From: Spirometra erinaceieuropaei
Taxonomy: Eukaryota; Platyhelminthes; Cestoda; Diphyllobothriidea; Diphyllobothriidae
Direction: 5' to 3'
Assembly: GCA_902702965.1 (NCBI GenBank)
Contig: CACRXP010001248.1
Location: 49,723 to 113,722 of the forward strand
DNA: 64,000 bases
How positions within the stretch are numbered: position 1 is the first letter of the stretch; every line of letters starts with the position of its first letter. Of the stretch, positions 33,901-45,302 are shown piece after piece. Below the pieces are notes generated by a model. The model searched no databases and was not told where the DNA came from. It saw only the letters and a list, made by a program, of their open reading frames with translations. The translations under genes and the position numbers were made by a program.

Positions 33901-36900
33901 ATGCCCCTAATTAAATTGTGCATCCGAGCAAAGGTCCATATTAGTTTATCGGCCCCGGCCTGTAGCAACGCAGCAAAACAACTGAAGCATATTTTTAGAA
34001 TGAAAAATTGCTTGGCTGCGTGAACCAGGGCCATGCTTGGCGTCCATGTCCAAGGTCCCTGTTCGTCAGCGTCATTCACCTCCGCAGTGAGCGGTTCTAG
34101 AGGCACTGACCTGCAGCCGAGCGACCGACTTCAAGTCAGACGATTCGCAGCTGCCCATGCGCCACTTGAATACACTACCAGCCCCCCTCCTCCCTGCGAA
34201 TGCCACACAAACCACTTAAACACTTTCCCACACATTAATCGGGCATCATTTCAGGTTGCCCGACAAGCCTACAACGGCAGCCGGCACCACTGCCTCACGG
34301 ACACGCAGGCATTACTGGACGCAGTCAACATCAGCCCTGGCTTGGCCAGCTACTACTGCCGCCTAGGAGGACAGTTGACGGTCCTGTATAAAGTCCTCGT
34401 TCTGGGGAATTCTGCCTTTTCCTCCAACTCGCGTCTCGGTCAGACGATTGTAGTGTTCTGAGTACACCATCCCGCCACTTAGTCGCTACATAACAGAGAC
34501 AGTAGTGGCTATTTCAGGTCTGGAAGCTGAAGTAGACTTGGACAACAAGGGATTGGAATGGGGATAATTTGGTCATTGACCGTTTGGTCAGATGGGGTTA
34601 TGTAGGCGCACCTGAGGTAAACAAACCCCAGCCATCTGTAATACGGCACCGGTGGTAATAGGGAAATTTAAAGGTGGGGTCGAAGAATGCGCAGGCGACG
34701 AGGTCAGGCAATTGTATGCAAAAGTAAAGCTATTGGAAGTGCGCGGTTGTACTTTGAGGGCTAGTTGCCTCAACCTCCACTTGTAACTCCTAACCATAAT
34801 CCCTAACCCTGACTCTCTAACCATAACGACTACCCTAACTCTAACCCCCAACCCTCTATCCCTAGCCCCCAGCCCTATCAATAACCCTTAACCGAAGCCC
34901 TAACCCTGAAACATCCAACGGAAATGTTAGACGGAGACGACAGGCCGGTAGTCAAGAAGGGCCACGGGCATTAGGCCGAAAAAGGTAGACACGACAACAA
35001 AGAAACAAGGCCGCCAACAAAACACACAGCGCAACGCACTGCGACACCATGCCAACGTAATCACACCAATTCCAAATAGTTAAGTAGGTCGACAGTATTG
35101 TGTCCGTCAGGGGGCATTACGCAACCACATCTCACTACCTGTTTCACTAGCGGAAATCCCCATTGTTGAGAGATGGGCCTGCTGACCAAAGAATATGGGC
35201 TCAGATCTAAGCTACTCCGAACCTAGGGATGTGGTTAATGGGTCATTCCTTGCAAATGTGTCTTCTTCTATCATTGCTGGCTGCAATTTGACCGTCTGTG
35301 AGGACCTTGGATAGAGCCCTAGGCCGCTGGTGGACTCTTAGTGGCCGTACCTCGGCCTACTGTTGCGATGCAGCACCCCTTGCAATTGCCTGCACGGGCA
35401 TATAAGCGGGAGCCTGGTTTGTAATTGGTCAATCATCTTTAAGGCCGAGTCAGGCGTTTTCTCGTCTAAGGCGCTGAGAAGCATACGTCGCTCTCCCGGC
35501 GCCGAAAGTACCGTCATTTGCCTTTTAGCTCTCTTCAATACCTTCGCCACTTATTCTTTATGAAATACACTCTTCTTCCAACTGACTCCCAACTCCCCTC
35601 CTCCCCCTTGCATTTGAGATCGGGCCTGATAATCGTATGGGCTGGGGTCTCTTTATGGATCAGGCTGCCGCGATATTGATTGACCCGACGTTATACGGTC
35701 ATGCAACTACTAGACGTGGCTGAGCCCACCCATTATGAATTGGCCTTCTCGTCTTCACTTTCCGTGAGCACGATATTTGTGAATATGGTTGGCGATATCT
35801 GTGTCGTGAAGCAAAATGGAGGTCATCAAACAATCTCAACGTATCGAGTCCTAGTCATGCCTCCGGTACAGTCCAATTGTCCCTACATCAGGGTTGGCAC
35901 CTAGCATCTCTACCATTGTCCGATACCTTATCTCTATCATCAGCGGTATCTCTGCACTCAAGCCAGCAAATACCGTCATGGCAGACACGTTTGCTGCCTA
36001 CGTCCAAATGAACAATTCAACCACAGGATTTTTTTCAGCTCTTCTATCACCCAGGCTCCTCCCCCTCACCTGCAGCTGTCTACGCTGTTGATAACACCAC
36101 CGTTGGTACGTTTTGCATTCACTAAAATTAACTGCTCTTCTTCTGTTCAGCTCTGTTACCCGAACTGCGGTCTGGGAAGGAGGAACTCGTGGCAGACCAA
36201 CTGCACGCGAATGTTGTGATCCCCAGTTTCACACGAATGCTTTTACGTGAGTAGCAATGGCAGTCGGGTTCTCGGTCAATGACGGCAATCCAAACTGGCC
36301 AATCGTCTTCGAGAATGACCTTGAATGCGCTGGACGACTGCCCCATGGTCTTACAGGCGTCTAACTGCCAAATCCTACCAACCTCTTCTCTAATAGTTCT
36401 GTACAGAATACAACATGCTCACAGCTGGCGTCCGACTCCGCTTTCGGTTCAAAACTGGGTCGTAGTGGTTAGGATCTTCCGATGGCTTGAGCCGCTGCGA
36501 CAAACTAAACATGCCTGGTTCCCTGATTTGTGGACGCCCTCTCATCATAACAATACAGTCCTTCTATTTTTAGTCTGTAATGTCACAATTTTTACCGCCT
36601 CCGTCACTTTAGTCTGCACAAACCTTGTACAAAGCACCTGGAGATACACACAAAAAACGTTTTAAGACCCATTTGTCAGATCACTTTAACGCAGATCTCT
36701 GGGCTAATAAAAGACTCTAAGTTATTTGAAAATCGGAAGACTTTTGTGCCCTTAAGGAGACGGTGGCGGAACGTTCTGGGTGCTATGGACGGAAGAGTGA
36801 GGTGGGGCACTTTACGTGGCCAGGATCAAAAAAACTACTGCACAGTAATGGCATCTTAGAAATTGATGACAGAGGCCTACTGCTTTCAGTCGTATTCACC

Positions 36901-39900
36901 AAGCACCTACGAACATTTGGCCTTGCAAGGAAGTCAGATGATACTAGAAGGAAGTCAGCGAAGGTCTTTTTAAGAAGCATCCTAAATCGCCCCTCCCCCG
37001 AGATTTTCCCTATTTGGAGGATAACTATTGTTCGGGACGCAGTAACCTGACAGAATCCATAGCAGTTTCTATCAACGATATGCTCAGGCTCTGAAACTAA
37101 ATAACCTCTTCTGACCGCTCTTACGGAGCTTACTCGTCTCGTTGTGCCTAAAGTGCTCTCTCTCAAGTCCAAATAGCAGCCGCACAGCAGCTCTGACTAC
37201 GGCTTGTAAGCCAGAAATGGCCATTCCAATCTCCCTTGTCTTTGTCGGTAATAACATTCTACTCAAGCTACTGCTAGATCTATATGCCTGAGAGGGCTGA
37301 GAGTGATTTAGAATGCCCCGTCAATGTGATCTGCATATTGGACAGGCCACCCGGATTATGCCTCATCGACGGTCTGACCTTCTGTCTAGGTGAAATACAC
37401 CAACTGGAGCGCAATAAATCATGCCGTGTACGTAAGCCAGGTGTCAGGCGCCAAGTGTCTAGACTGATAGAGTTCGTCGCTTAGGGTTTGCAGTCAAAGG
37501 TCATGTCGCCTACAGCGCTTACACACCTGAAAGCCTGCTCATAGGCGTATAATTAAGAAATACAGTTCTTCACCTTATTAAATTCACTCTTACACTAGTA
37601 CTCATCGTCTGCTTCGCGATGTTCGACCTAACAGACGGAACGCACAGCTACTTGCTGATGTTGTGCAGATTTTTTTAGGTCTCAAAACCTTTGATAAGAC
37701 CCATAGAAATCAAAAGTGATAGGGAGAGAGGGCGAGGCCTAAGATTAAGCAGTGCACGATGAGTCTCCACAATAACATGCAAGAATGAAGTCTACGCAGA
37801 CACCCCGCAGAGAACTGATTGCTTAAACTGTCGAAGGAGGGCTGGCCCATGACCGCCTCTAACTGAATCATGGTTTCAAGATCAAATATAACCCCCTGCT
37901 GTATTGCGCAAGCACACCGATACTAAGAGGTGGGCGGTCCGATCCCACTATAGAATTGGCAAACATGGGTTAGCACCACTAGCACGGAAGTCTTAGTAAT
38001 AATGTCGTTAGAAACAATTATATCAGCTGTAGAGGACTCCACTGCAGCCTGGAAGCCATGACTGTATAAAGCAATGGCAAATAGACTTAGTCTGTTGCAT
38101 CCATATGCCAGTTGCTCGATCATATATTTAGTTAGGTTAACTCCAAACGAAATCACGTTTTCAGGAACAATTTTAAGAGAAGCTGGACAGGAAAAATGTG
38201 AACACTAGGCGAGTTATTGATGTCTCATCCAACGCAATCAGCCAATGACATTCGAACTGCAAGTGTCTGTTACCTGAGGTTTGTGCCAGAGTCGGCTTAT
38301 GACGAATCAAAGTCTCACCACCTCCAATATGCATCGGGAATAATAAATTTTAACCGAAGGATATGAAACAGATTATTCCGCATTCCATGTGAGTGGTCGA
38401 ATAATGGTTAGCAGTAAATCATAACATTGATTACTCACCAGACGATCACCTGCGCCAGTTCTACAGCCCTTTTCCCACTGGCGCAAAGTCCTTTGGTTAG
38501 GCAAAGTCGGTTCACGCCAAGCACATGCGAAGCACATCTTTATTTTACCTTGTGCTCCTCACCTCTGTGAAATATCCTTGCACCGACGATTTGGAATTGA
38601 TCAACCTCTCCATTTAATAGGGATTTTGGAAGATTTTAAATATTTTATTTTGACCCAACTGTAATTAACCTGACGGATCTCCGTGAGACCTCTTTGCTAA
38701 GATGCCTAGATTATTGGCTGTGCAAAAGCATGCCACTTACTGTCATGGTTTATAACACTACTTAGAGCACCGAGCTTTTCTCAGCCGGCTCAAAATAAAT
38801 TATTAAAAATCTGCTTCGACGCCCATTAAATACGTGGCCCTGGTAGTCATCTGGTGGATTCTAGATTAATTAATTACGGATTCCTGCTTGGGCGGTCAGC
38901 TTACTGTATGAGCTTTGGTGGATTCCATACATTGCAGTAGGCTGGGCGGGTAACGTGACCCAAATGTGACTCAAATCATGGCTACCAGTGGGGTCTGGTA
39001 GCTCAGGTGGTTGGGACTCTGGCTAAATTCCAGCCTCATCTAGCTGTAATGGGTTCGGATCCCTCTGAGGTCGCCGAGATTTTTACAGCTGAGTAAAGAT
39101 AAATTAACCTCCCCCCACAACAGGGCGAAACCACTTTTATTGTCCAGTTCTCCTTTCACCATACAGACTCCATCATCATAAAACAACAGCCTCACCTCAG
39201 TGAAGGCCCTCCTTTGAACGAGGACAGTGAGGCAGTCTATCTTTACCTTAGGAGCGATTGCCTGCACCAAGTATGTGCAACAAGGGCTTAGAGAAGTGGC
39301 CAACGGTCAACTACTCGCCTGTGGAATGAGACCACCAGTCCTCAAGTATCTGCGCAGGCTAAAACAATGGTTGGTAGCCATCCCCGCTGTTTAATGTCCA
39401 GACAAGTGTAGAATACAATTTAATGAGTGAGAGGGCTTTCTGAAAAATTCGGAATTTCACAGGAAATAGCAGGCTGATAACATGACACTGCCGCTTCCAG
39501 CACCAAAACTGCACTTTGACAGTGCATGCAGATCACTGCAATTTGCTATGATCCCCTTCCAGTGAGCCATGGGAAACGCAGCGTCCTTGATCATTTGATG
39601 CACCTCTGATCTTCAAATTTGAAAAACGTCAGTTTTTGAAAGTCTCCCCTTCCTAACAGCAGTCTGGATAAAAAAAATGTCGCATCCGGACTTGATCAAA
39701 CATCATTACATTTTCACCGTAATAAGGAGGGTTGCACACTTACGAATACTCGTCACCCGACATGAAGTTGACGCCCAGAATAATCATTGTTAAACCAAGA
39801 ACGAAAAAGCAGATCGCTGGGATGCCGAAAAGGAGAATGACACGACGAATGGACTTTCGTTCAGCTCCCGTCCGCTGACCCTCCTCTGCTGGTGGCGAAG

Positions 39901-39916
39901 CTGTCCATTGAGTCAT
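30897..39916 (-). CDS. 2TM-PPxY gene B: three-exon small membrane protein
   Basis: Duplicate of gene A with coding exons 39916-39744, 33103-32959 and 30995-30897. Each exon has exactly the length of its gene A counterpart (173, 145, 99 nt), giving 138 aa. My hand alignment gives about 102 of 138 residues identical to A. Changes cluster in the N-terminal 20 residues and the tail; the first transmembrane segment is almost fixed. All donors (GTAAGT) and acceptors (CCCACAG, AAATACAG) are intact, with no stop or frameshift, so the copy looks functional. The loop sequon is kept as N-T-T and the tail keeps PPPY. The frame is open further upstream here, but gene A has a stop there, so the conserved Met at 39916 is preferred. 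AATAAA is about 61 nt past the stop. Introns are about 6.6 kb and 1.96 kb. Confidence 0.85.
32959..33103 (-). CDS. Gene B exon 2
   Basis: GATTTCCCACAG acceptor and GTAAGT donor. Codes NTTGIRLTVSG at the start and a Ser/Pro-rich end in phase 0. About 38 of 48 residues match gene A, with no indel. Confidence 0.87.
33397..33595 (+). repeat. Dispersed repeat, copy 2 of 4
   Basis: CTATCATGATACCGGATCCA core and GTAAGTCTACTAACGCC. Unit B partner of copy 1. Confidence 0.5.
34590..35132. mobile_element. TIR element with CCCTAA-like interior (unit B copy)
   Basis: Partner of 7637-8178, with ends AGATGGGGTTATGTAGGCGC and (inverted) AGATGTGGTTGCGTAATGCC. Shares about 80 bp of high-identity left flank (34506-34589) but lacks the right-flank direct repeat found in unit A. 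Confidence 0.7.
35150..35235 (+). repeat. Second tRNA-like repeat (unit B)
   Basis: GGGCCTGCTGACCAAAG followed by a decayed B box (GGGCTCAGATCTAAG). Partner of 8282-8400. Confidence 0.35.
35400..36500. repeat. Shared block with internal duplication (unit B)
   Basis: Partner of 8440-9540 with the same two sub-blocks (about 35423 and 36297). No intact gene. Confidence 0.45.
38993..39110 (+). repeat. tRNA-derived SINE-like repeat (unit B)
   Basis: TGGTAGCTCAGGTGGTTGGG (A box) and GGGTTCGGATCCC (near-consensus B box). Same tail as in unit A. Confidence 0.55.
39744..39916 (-). CDS. Gene B exon 1
   Basis: Begins MTQWTASP and ends in SGDEY plus TC before GTAAGT. In the part after AERKS, several of the few differences from gene A are silent third-position changes, as expected under selection on the protein. 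Confidence 0.87.
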
Positions 39917-40421
39917 CTTCAAATAACGGACTATCGTCGTGCTGTTTACAAGCCGGTGCTGTGGCAAGCGGTTGCACTTCCTGCCCTGTGGAGGTTGCTA
40001 GTGCCCCAATCTGCAAGTAAGGCAAGAGGATGACGAAACAGCTCATAGAGACAACTCGCAGTTTCTCTAATTTTCTGTCGTAGTTACAAGAGCAGTTATT
40101 AGCCGGAAGTTCACCTGTTTATCCTCATTAAACTTGAATGTCTACATACGCACGGGCTTATTTTAAAATGCACTTGTCATTGGTACTGACGAATTTAAAA
40201 GACATATATTCCGCATCTGCACAGACTGGCCTATCTTTAGGCGGGCCGCTGGTTGTAGATTACAAGTGCTGATCCAGAATATCTGATGTTACCACTACAA
40301 TCGTTTCTTTAACTCCACCTGGCACTGATGGTGTTTTTGAGCGTTTCAATATATTATTGTAAAGGCAGACAGGAGCTTCCATATATAAAGCAAATATACT
40401 CCCGTTGATTTATTACGGGGA

Positions 40422-40428
40422 TATTTTT
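40422..40428. repeat. Left target duplication of the 415-bp TIR element
   Basis: TATTTTT, repeated at 40845-40851. Confidence 0.7.
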
Positions 40429-40844
40429 GGGCTAGATCGCAGTTGGTAGCCAGGGATGGGGACGCGGACGGCGACCTTAGCCCTTATCCTAACCTTAACT
40501 CTAACCTCAACCTTAAACGTAAACCGTTAACATTAAAGACAACCCTAATTGAAATCGTAAAAGTAACCGAAGTCCTTAGACATGGCCGGAACTGAAAAAT
40601 ATAACCGTAATACTGAAACCTAATCGTACGCTCAAACACTAACCGTAACCCGAAAACCTAAGGCTAAATGCATTACCCTAACTCGAAAATCGAAAACCAT
40701 TAACTTCTACCCTAATTCTAACCTCAAACCTAAAACGGAAGCCAAATGGGTCAGATGTGATCATAAAACCCCACAAAATAGCCCCAGTAAACAAACCCCC
40801 AGCCACCTTTTATACGGGGTCTGGCTACCAACCGCGATCTAGCC
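40429..40844. mobile_element. 415-bp TIR element with TTAGGG-like interior, unit B only
   Basis: Left terminus GGCTAGATCGCAGTTGGTAG and right terminus are inverted copies over 24 bp with one mismatch. Both sides are flanked by TATTTTT (40422-40428 and 40845-40851), a 7-bp target duplication. Unit A has the uninterrupted site near 13163-13175. The interior is a degenerate CCCTAA-type array. No ORF; a non-autonomous (MITE-like) DNA element. Confidence 0.8.
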
Positions 40845-40851
40845 TATTTTT
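40845..40851. repeat. Right target duplication of the 415-bp TIR element
   Basis: TATTTTT, the partner of 40422-40428. Confidence 0.7.
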
Positions 40852-41392
40852 AAATCATATTTCATACGAGGCATTTCTATTTCGTGAGAAAACTCTTCAC
40901 AGAGGTTGGTTTTAGTTTCACTATATTGTCAGGCAAAAGTCTTGCCGTTAGAATATTTCGCTAGCTGATTGAGTACCCTGTGCTCCGTTTAGGGGGAATG
41001 AGACACATTCTTCGACGAAGATTTGAAAATTAAATTGTTTACTATTAGGTCAGAGACTTTCATATTGATAGGCATCAAGGAATGACAGTTTCCCTACTCA
41101 TTAGTTTCCGAACATGACATGATCTGAGTCGCATTACTTTATCGTTACGATGCTTGTCTCCTTTACGTTTTACTTTGTGACAGACAAGGAGCAAGACTTA
41201 CAAATAATGGTAAACAACAAAAACGCTTTCAAAATCTTGATGAAAGACCGGAACACCGCTGTATATTTTCCACCGACTTTGTCCCTCAGCAAAGGTATTT
41301 GTGTGACCAAAGTTAATCGATCGCGATGAAATGCGCAACTGCAAATTATCTGTTGCATTTTCGCGATGTGAGCACGGCTTTCTATAGGAAAG

Positions 41393-41532
41393 GACAATAA
41401 AATCACCCGTGTATTTACTTAAAGCAGCCACTGCTGGATGTAAACGGAGCTGGAATGTGCCTTGAAGATGCATTAAAAGCGCTAGTTACTTTGCGCTGAC
41501 GTGACAAGTTCCGGATGCCTGATGAACTAAAG
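41393..41532. promoter_or_regulatory. Conserved non-coding island upstream of gene B
   Basis: Partner of the block at 13783. The distance to the gene B start is about 1.48-1.62 kb, which becomes about 1.06-1.2 kb once the 415-bp TIR element between them is subtracted, so the original spacing matches unit A. TGACGTGACAAG and TTCCGGATG are unchanged. Confidence 0.5.
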
Positions 41533-43799
41533 CGAATATCGAAATTCCGCCAGCAAATGCCTCCGGAGATAGAGACTTGTGACGTTGACCGCTCTTACTC
41601 CTTTGCTGGATGCCTTAAATCGGATATGTCACGCCGGCCAATAGACATTTTGACGTGTGTTTATTAACTATTTATTGTTGCTCTTAATTCAATTCCATGA
41701 CATGCTAAACTTTCACTGCCAACCGTCAGTATCTGAAGGAAATCATGCATGTCACTTAAAACTGGACGAAAGTGCTTTTTTGCAGTCTATACAGAGATGA
41801 ACGCAGAACACCCCATAAGCTCTCGATATTTCTGACCCCGGGTCCAACACATGCACGTGTTTATTATCATTCCGTCTTACGGTGATCATTCATACCTGAC
41901 GGTTCCTCGGTATTTACTGTATCAAAAAACGTAGTGGATAATGTCAGGTTCATTGATAACCAAATGCGTGGCGCATTACTTTTGTCCACTAGTTGAAATA
42001 TAAACCAGCAATTATGCTGAACTAGGGGAAATAACAGTCAGCATGAATGATACAGGGTGATAACCGTATAGTGTATGCAGACACACCATGAAAACCACTT
42101 CGGAAAAGAAAAAATTGGAGGGCACTTTACGCATCTGGCATGCCAGCTTGCGATTTCTTACGGTCCGCGCGCATGGCGGAAATTTAATTCAGTTTGTTTC
42201 AATTCCTTCTCAGAAAAAATGACTTTCAGATTTTTGAGTTTCTTCTGCTTCCATATGCTACAGGCATTTATGCAGTAGCACTGGGATGTATTTGAGTTCA
42301 AATGGCCTAATAAAAGAGTGTTAATATGCACAATAATGAAGGGAATAACAAATCGACAGGGTTGATTCAGCTGCGTGTCTAAGTCAGCCATGCCACAACC
42401 ATGAATTAAAAATCCGATGAAATTGAGTTCTTCAGCAATTCAAGAAACACGCTATCGTGCGGACTCTGTTACTTGCTTTTGAAAATGTTTAAACCACCAA
42501 CCAAGTTTTATTAATTGTCAGCTGTGCCCGACAGGAGAACCCAAGTAGTCGATGCTCCTTTTCAGTCCCTCAAACTTTTGTAAACATCACTTGCTGGCAA
42601 AGAGAGAAAAATTTATTTAAACTCTTTTTAAGACAGGGACGGTGCAAATCAACCGAAAATCGAGTCTCATGTCTTCGAGAGTATCCTATACGTACGTTAT
42701 TTTAAAGATTTTGAGCCAAGATATACTACTTAGAATGGTTTAAAATTTTAATGGCACGATCCCTTTTCGGGATAATCACTGGAAAGGTTTATTTTATCAG
42801 AAATTTTACCGCCAGAAAGATTAAGTCATCTTGGTTTTTGTAGTCGCCAAACCCAGGCAAGTCAGACTATGCGAATTAATAACTCATGTTTCATTTGGCC
42901 TACATGTACTTCGTGGTTCAGTAAAAAGTTACAATCTCCGTTCAGAGATCACTTCAGACTAATCTCAGGAAAGCAAGTTCAAATCTGTTTTAACGGTGAG
43001 TCTGCGGGATCGTAGTAGAAAGTTCTGTGAATGTTAATACCAGCCATTGTCCCATCGGCACATCGATCAGGTGTATGACCTCCTTAGTCGGATTTTTTAC
43101 GGCTCATTTTCATTGATTTTCTGTCGAAGGCATTTGTGTGCGAGCTGGAAATTTCAATATTTTGCAGTAAACACACGAGCTTCAAATGAATGTCTGCGTC
43201 TAATTTCCCGGTCATTATGAAATTCTCTGTTTCGAACGAAATGAAACACGAACGACTGTAATGTGTTTCTTCGGCTTTTTTAAATAAAGGACAAAAACGG
43301 CCGCGCAGCTGTTTGCGTCATTAAAAAAACGCTCAACCCTACAAGATCTCGAATGTTATTTTGCGAGGAGTTATGAACCAAAAGGTAAGTGGCGTTTGAC
43401 GCAACCCGTGTATCCATCGGGTCATTTAACGCATGTGAGTTCTGGCTTCAGTTTGATGCCCCTTCTTATATACAATGCGCTTTCGCTAGACTTAGGGAAC
43501 CTTTTACACAAAAGGAAAATCCGTCTGGGCAGACGTATGGCCCAAATCATGATCGATTCACTCGGAGCCTTTTTCTAGTCATCAAAAGGATTGTATTCCT
43601 AGCACAGAGGAAAAGATAGGCAAGATGCAAGCTGTGGAATCAATTCAGAAGAAGAGGAATCATGTTCAGCAAAATAACATCACCAAAATGGGCGGTCAAA
43701 CTGTCGGGGATAATAAAATCACCTCGACCGTGCCAGACGATGTTCTGAAAGTTACAGGCACGTTACATTCTGATGTAAGCTCAGCCCACCGTCGTGCAG

Positions 43800-44400
43800 G
43801 TGTTCCGTTAACAAGACCGTCTACAGCTTAAAAGAGCGGTACTAAAATGGGGACCTAATTATAAAATAGAAAAACGGACTACAGCGGGAATTACCAGACA
43901 GCTGCCGCCTAAAGAGGAATGCGCCGGGCATGAAAGAAAAGCAGTTCATCAAGAACATTCTTCGCTATGCGAGCTGGACTGTCGTGCCCGACGATCTCCA
44001 TCGGTGTCAAGACAGAGTCAAGAAGACCGAAGGCTGGGGAGGGCACAGGTGGACGGCGGGGCTAGCCCACACCTCGGCGCTTCACTGCACACCCGTTTGG
44101 TCTACACAACTTGATCAGGGTTTTAACCAACAACAAAAGTGTGGGAGCGGTAGGAATGCCAATGTGCGCAGCGTCAGTCGGCAAATAGGCCTGCCACCAC
44201 TCCCCCCAATGTTGGCATTTTTTATGATGCGCATTCCGGTAACCCCTGCCAGAATTCAATATGGCCTGCGTGTTGGTCCAGCGTATCTTCGGCGTGGCCC
44301 GTTCGGGGGGGGGGGAGAAACATTTTTCACTACCCAGACATTCACGCGATTCCTCATGCTATTGTCCCTCCACCTCGCCTGTTGTTTATCACAGGCGCCA
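43800..44400. repeat. GC-rich block shared by both units (unit B)
   Basis: Partner of 16620-17230. The plus frame here reaches 161 codons, but the unit A reading differs and shifts frame, so I do not call a gene. Confidence 0.4.
44305..44315 (+). repeat. Poly-G run of 11
   Basis: Uninterrupted G tract in a GC-rich repeat shared with unit A, where it reads only TTTGGGGGCAC. A possible length-error site. Confidence 0.7.
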
Positions 44401-44500
44401 ACTCACACAACTTGACCCAATTTTCTCCGAGTATAGAACCAGTGATGTTAACCTCTTTACCAATACAAGCAAAGATGCGAGTTCCAGGAACTAGTTGATC

Positions 44501-44590
44501 AGAAGAAGAAGCGATCGCTGGAACAAGGCCTTTATTCGCCTGACGTTTCGGATTCTCACTTGAATCCATCATTAGAGACAGCAGCAGAAT
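44501..44590 (-). mobile_element. Solo inverted Penelope-like 3' tail in unit B
   Basis: About 88 bp matching the reverse complement of the 3' end of copy 1 (GAATCC, CGAAACGTCAGG and AATAAA read on the minus strand), starting in an AGAAGAAGAAG run. No coding part accompanies it, and the matching place in unit A (about 17285) lacks it. Confidence 0.65.
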
Positions 44591-44692
44591 AAGGGGCATT
44601 AAATAGACAGACGTCCTTCATTTTTGAGTTTTTGCCTTCTCTCAGGCATGATTTTTTGCCTTTGAAACAGTAAGTACCAATAGCAGTCGCTG

Positions 44693-45302
44693 CTCGATTT
44701 TTTGAATCGTGAAATGATCGTTCGTAAAACGTCATGTCTCTGCGTTTACCAATGTGGCTTGTAAGGTTAACTATACGGTTCGAATCCAATGCTTAATTCT
44801 GTGAATCGCATATAGTCTCTTCTAAATACTGTAGAGAAATGTATGGTTTTCCGTATTCGGAAGGCATAAGGCATGTATTTTGGGAAGCCTGAATGCAAGT
44901 TTTAAAGCAGGTGGGGTTCAAAATTATTCCGGAATCGGAAAAGTTTATGAAAACCGATATATGCCCTTCGGCCTAGTATAGAATTAGATAAGGTAATTTT
45001 CTATCGAATAAGGAAAAGAATGAATGTTTTTATGCATGTAATCCATAATAATAATTGGGGTTTTAAGAGCATCGGTAATCAATGATAAAAATGCATGCCA
45101 CTTAATAGTCATTTTTGCAGAGTATAGTTTTGGCATGCAGCGGAAATTAGGTTCTTTTGAAAACCGGTATCGGAAGGCAACTGAATTGTTACACAACTTT
45201 GCTGCGTGGCAGTTAATTTTTCAACCCCACCTTATTAACCTTTTCGAAACGAAAAAGTATCTCAGAATTTCGGTTGACATTTCATAAGTTATCTCACCTA
45301 CT
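44693..45302. mobile_element. Truncated copy of the fold-back element in unit B
   Basis: Contains the middle part (GTTCGTAAAACGTCATGTCTC) and the right arm (CATTTCATAAGTTATCTCACC at its end) but not the left arm. Unit A has only simple sequence here and rejoins at GTATTAATGTGCAG (17428). Confidence 0.7.

Noticed and set aside
34033..34461. 142-codon plus ORF in unit B
   Set aside because: No motif, absent from unit A, composition biased by C-rich stretches; likely part of an unidentified insertion.
43930..44415. 161-codon plus ORF in unit B
   Set aside because: Unit A has the same DNA with a different reading and frameshifts; base composition and overlapping minus ORFs suggest a GC-rich repeat.
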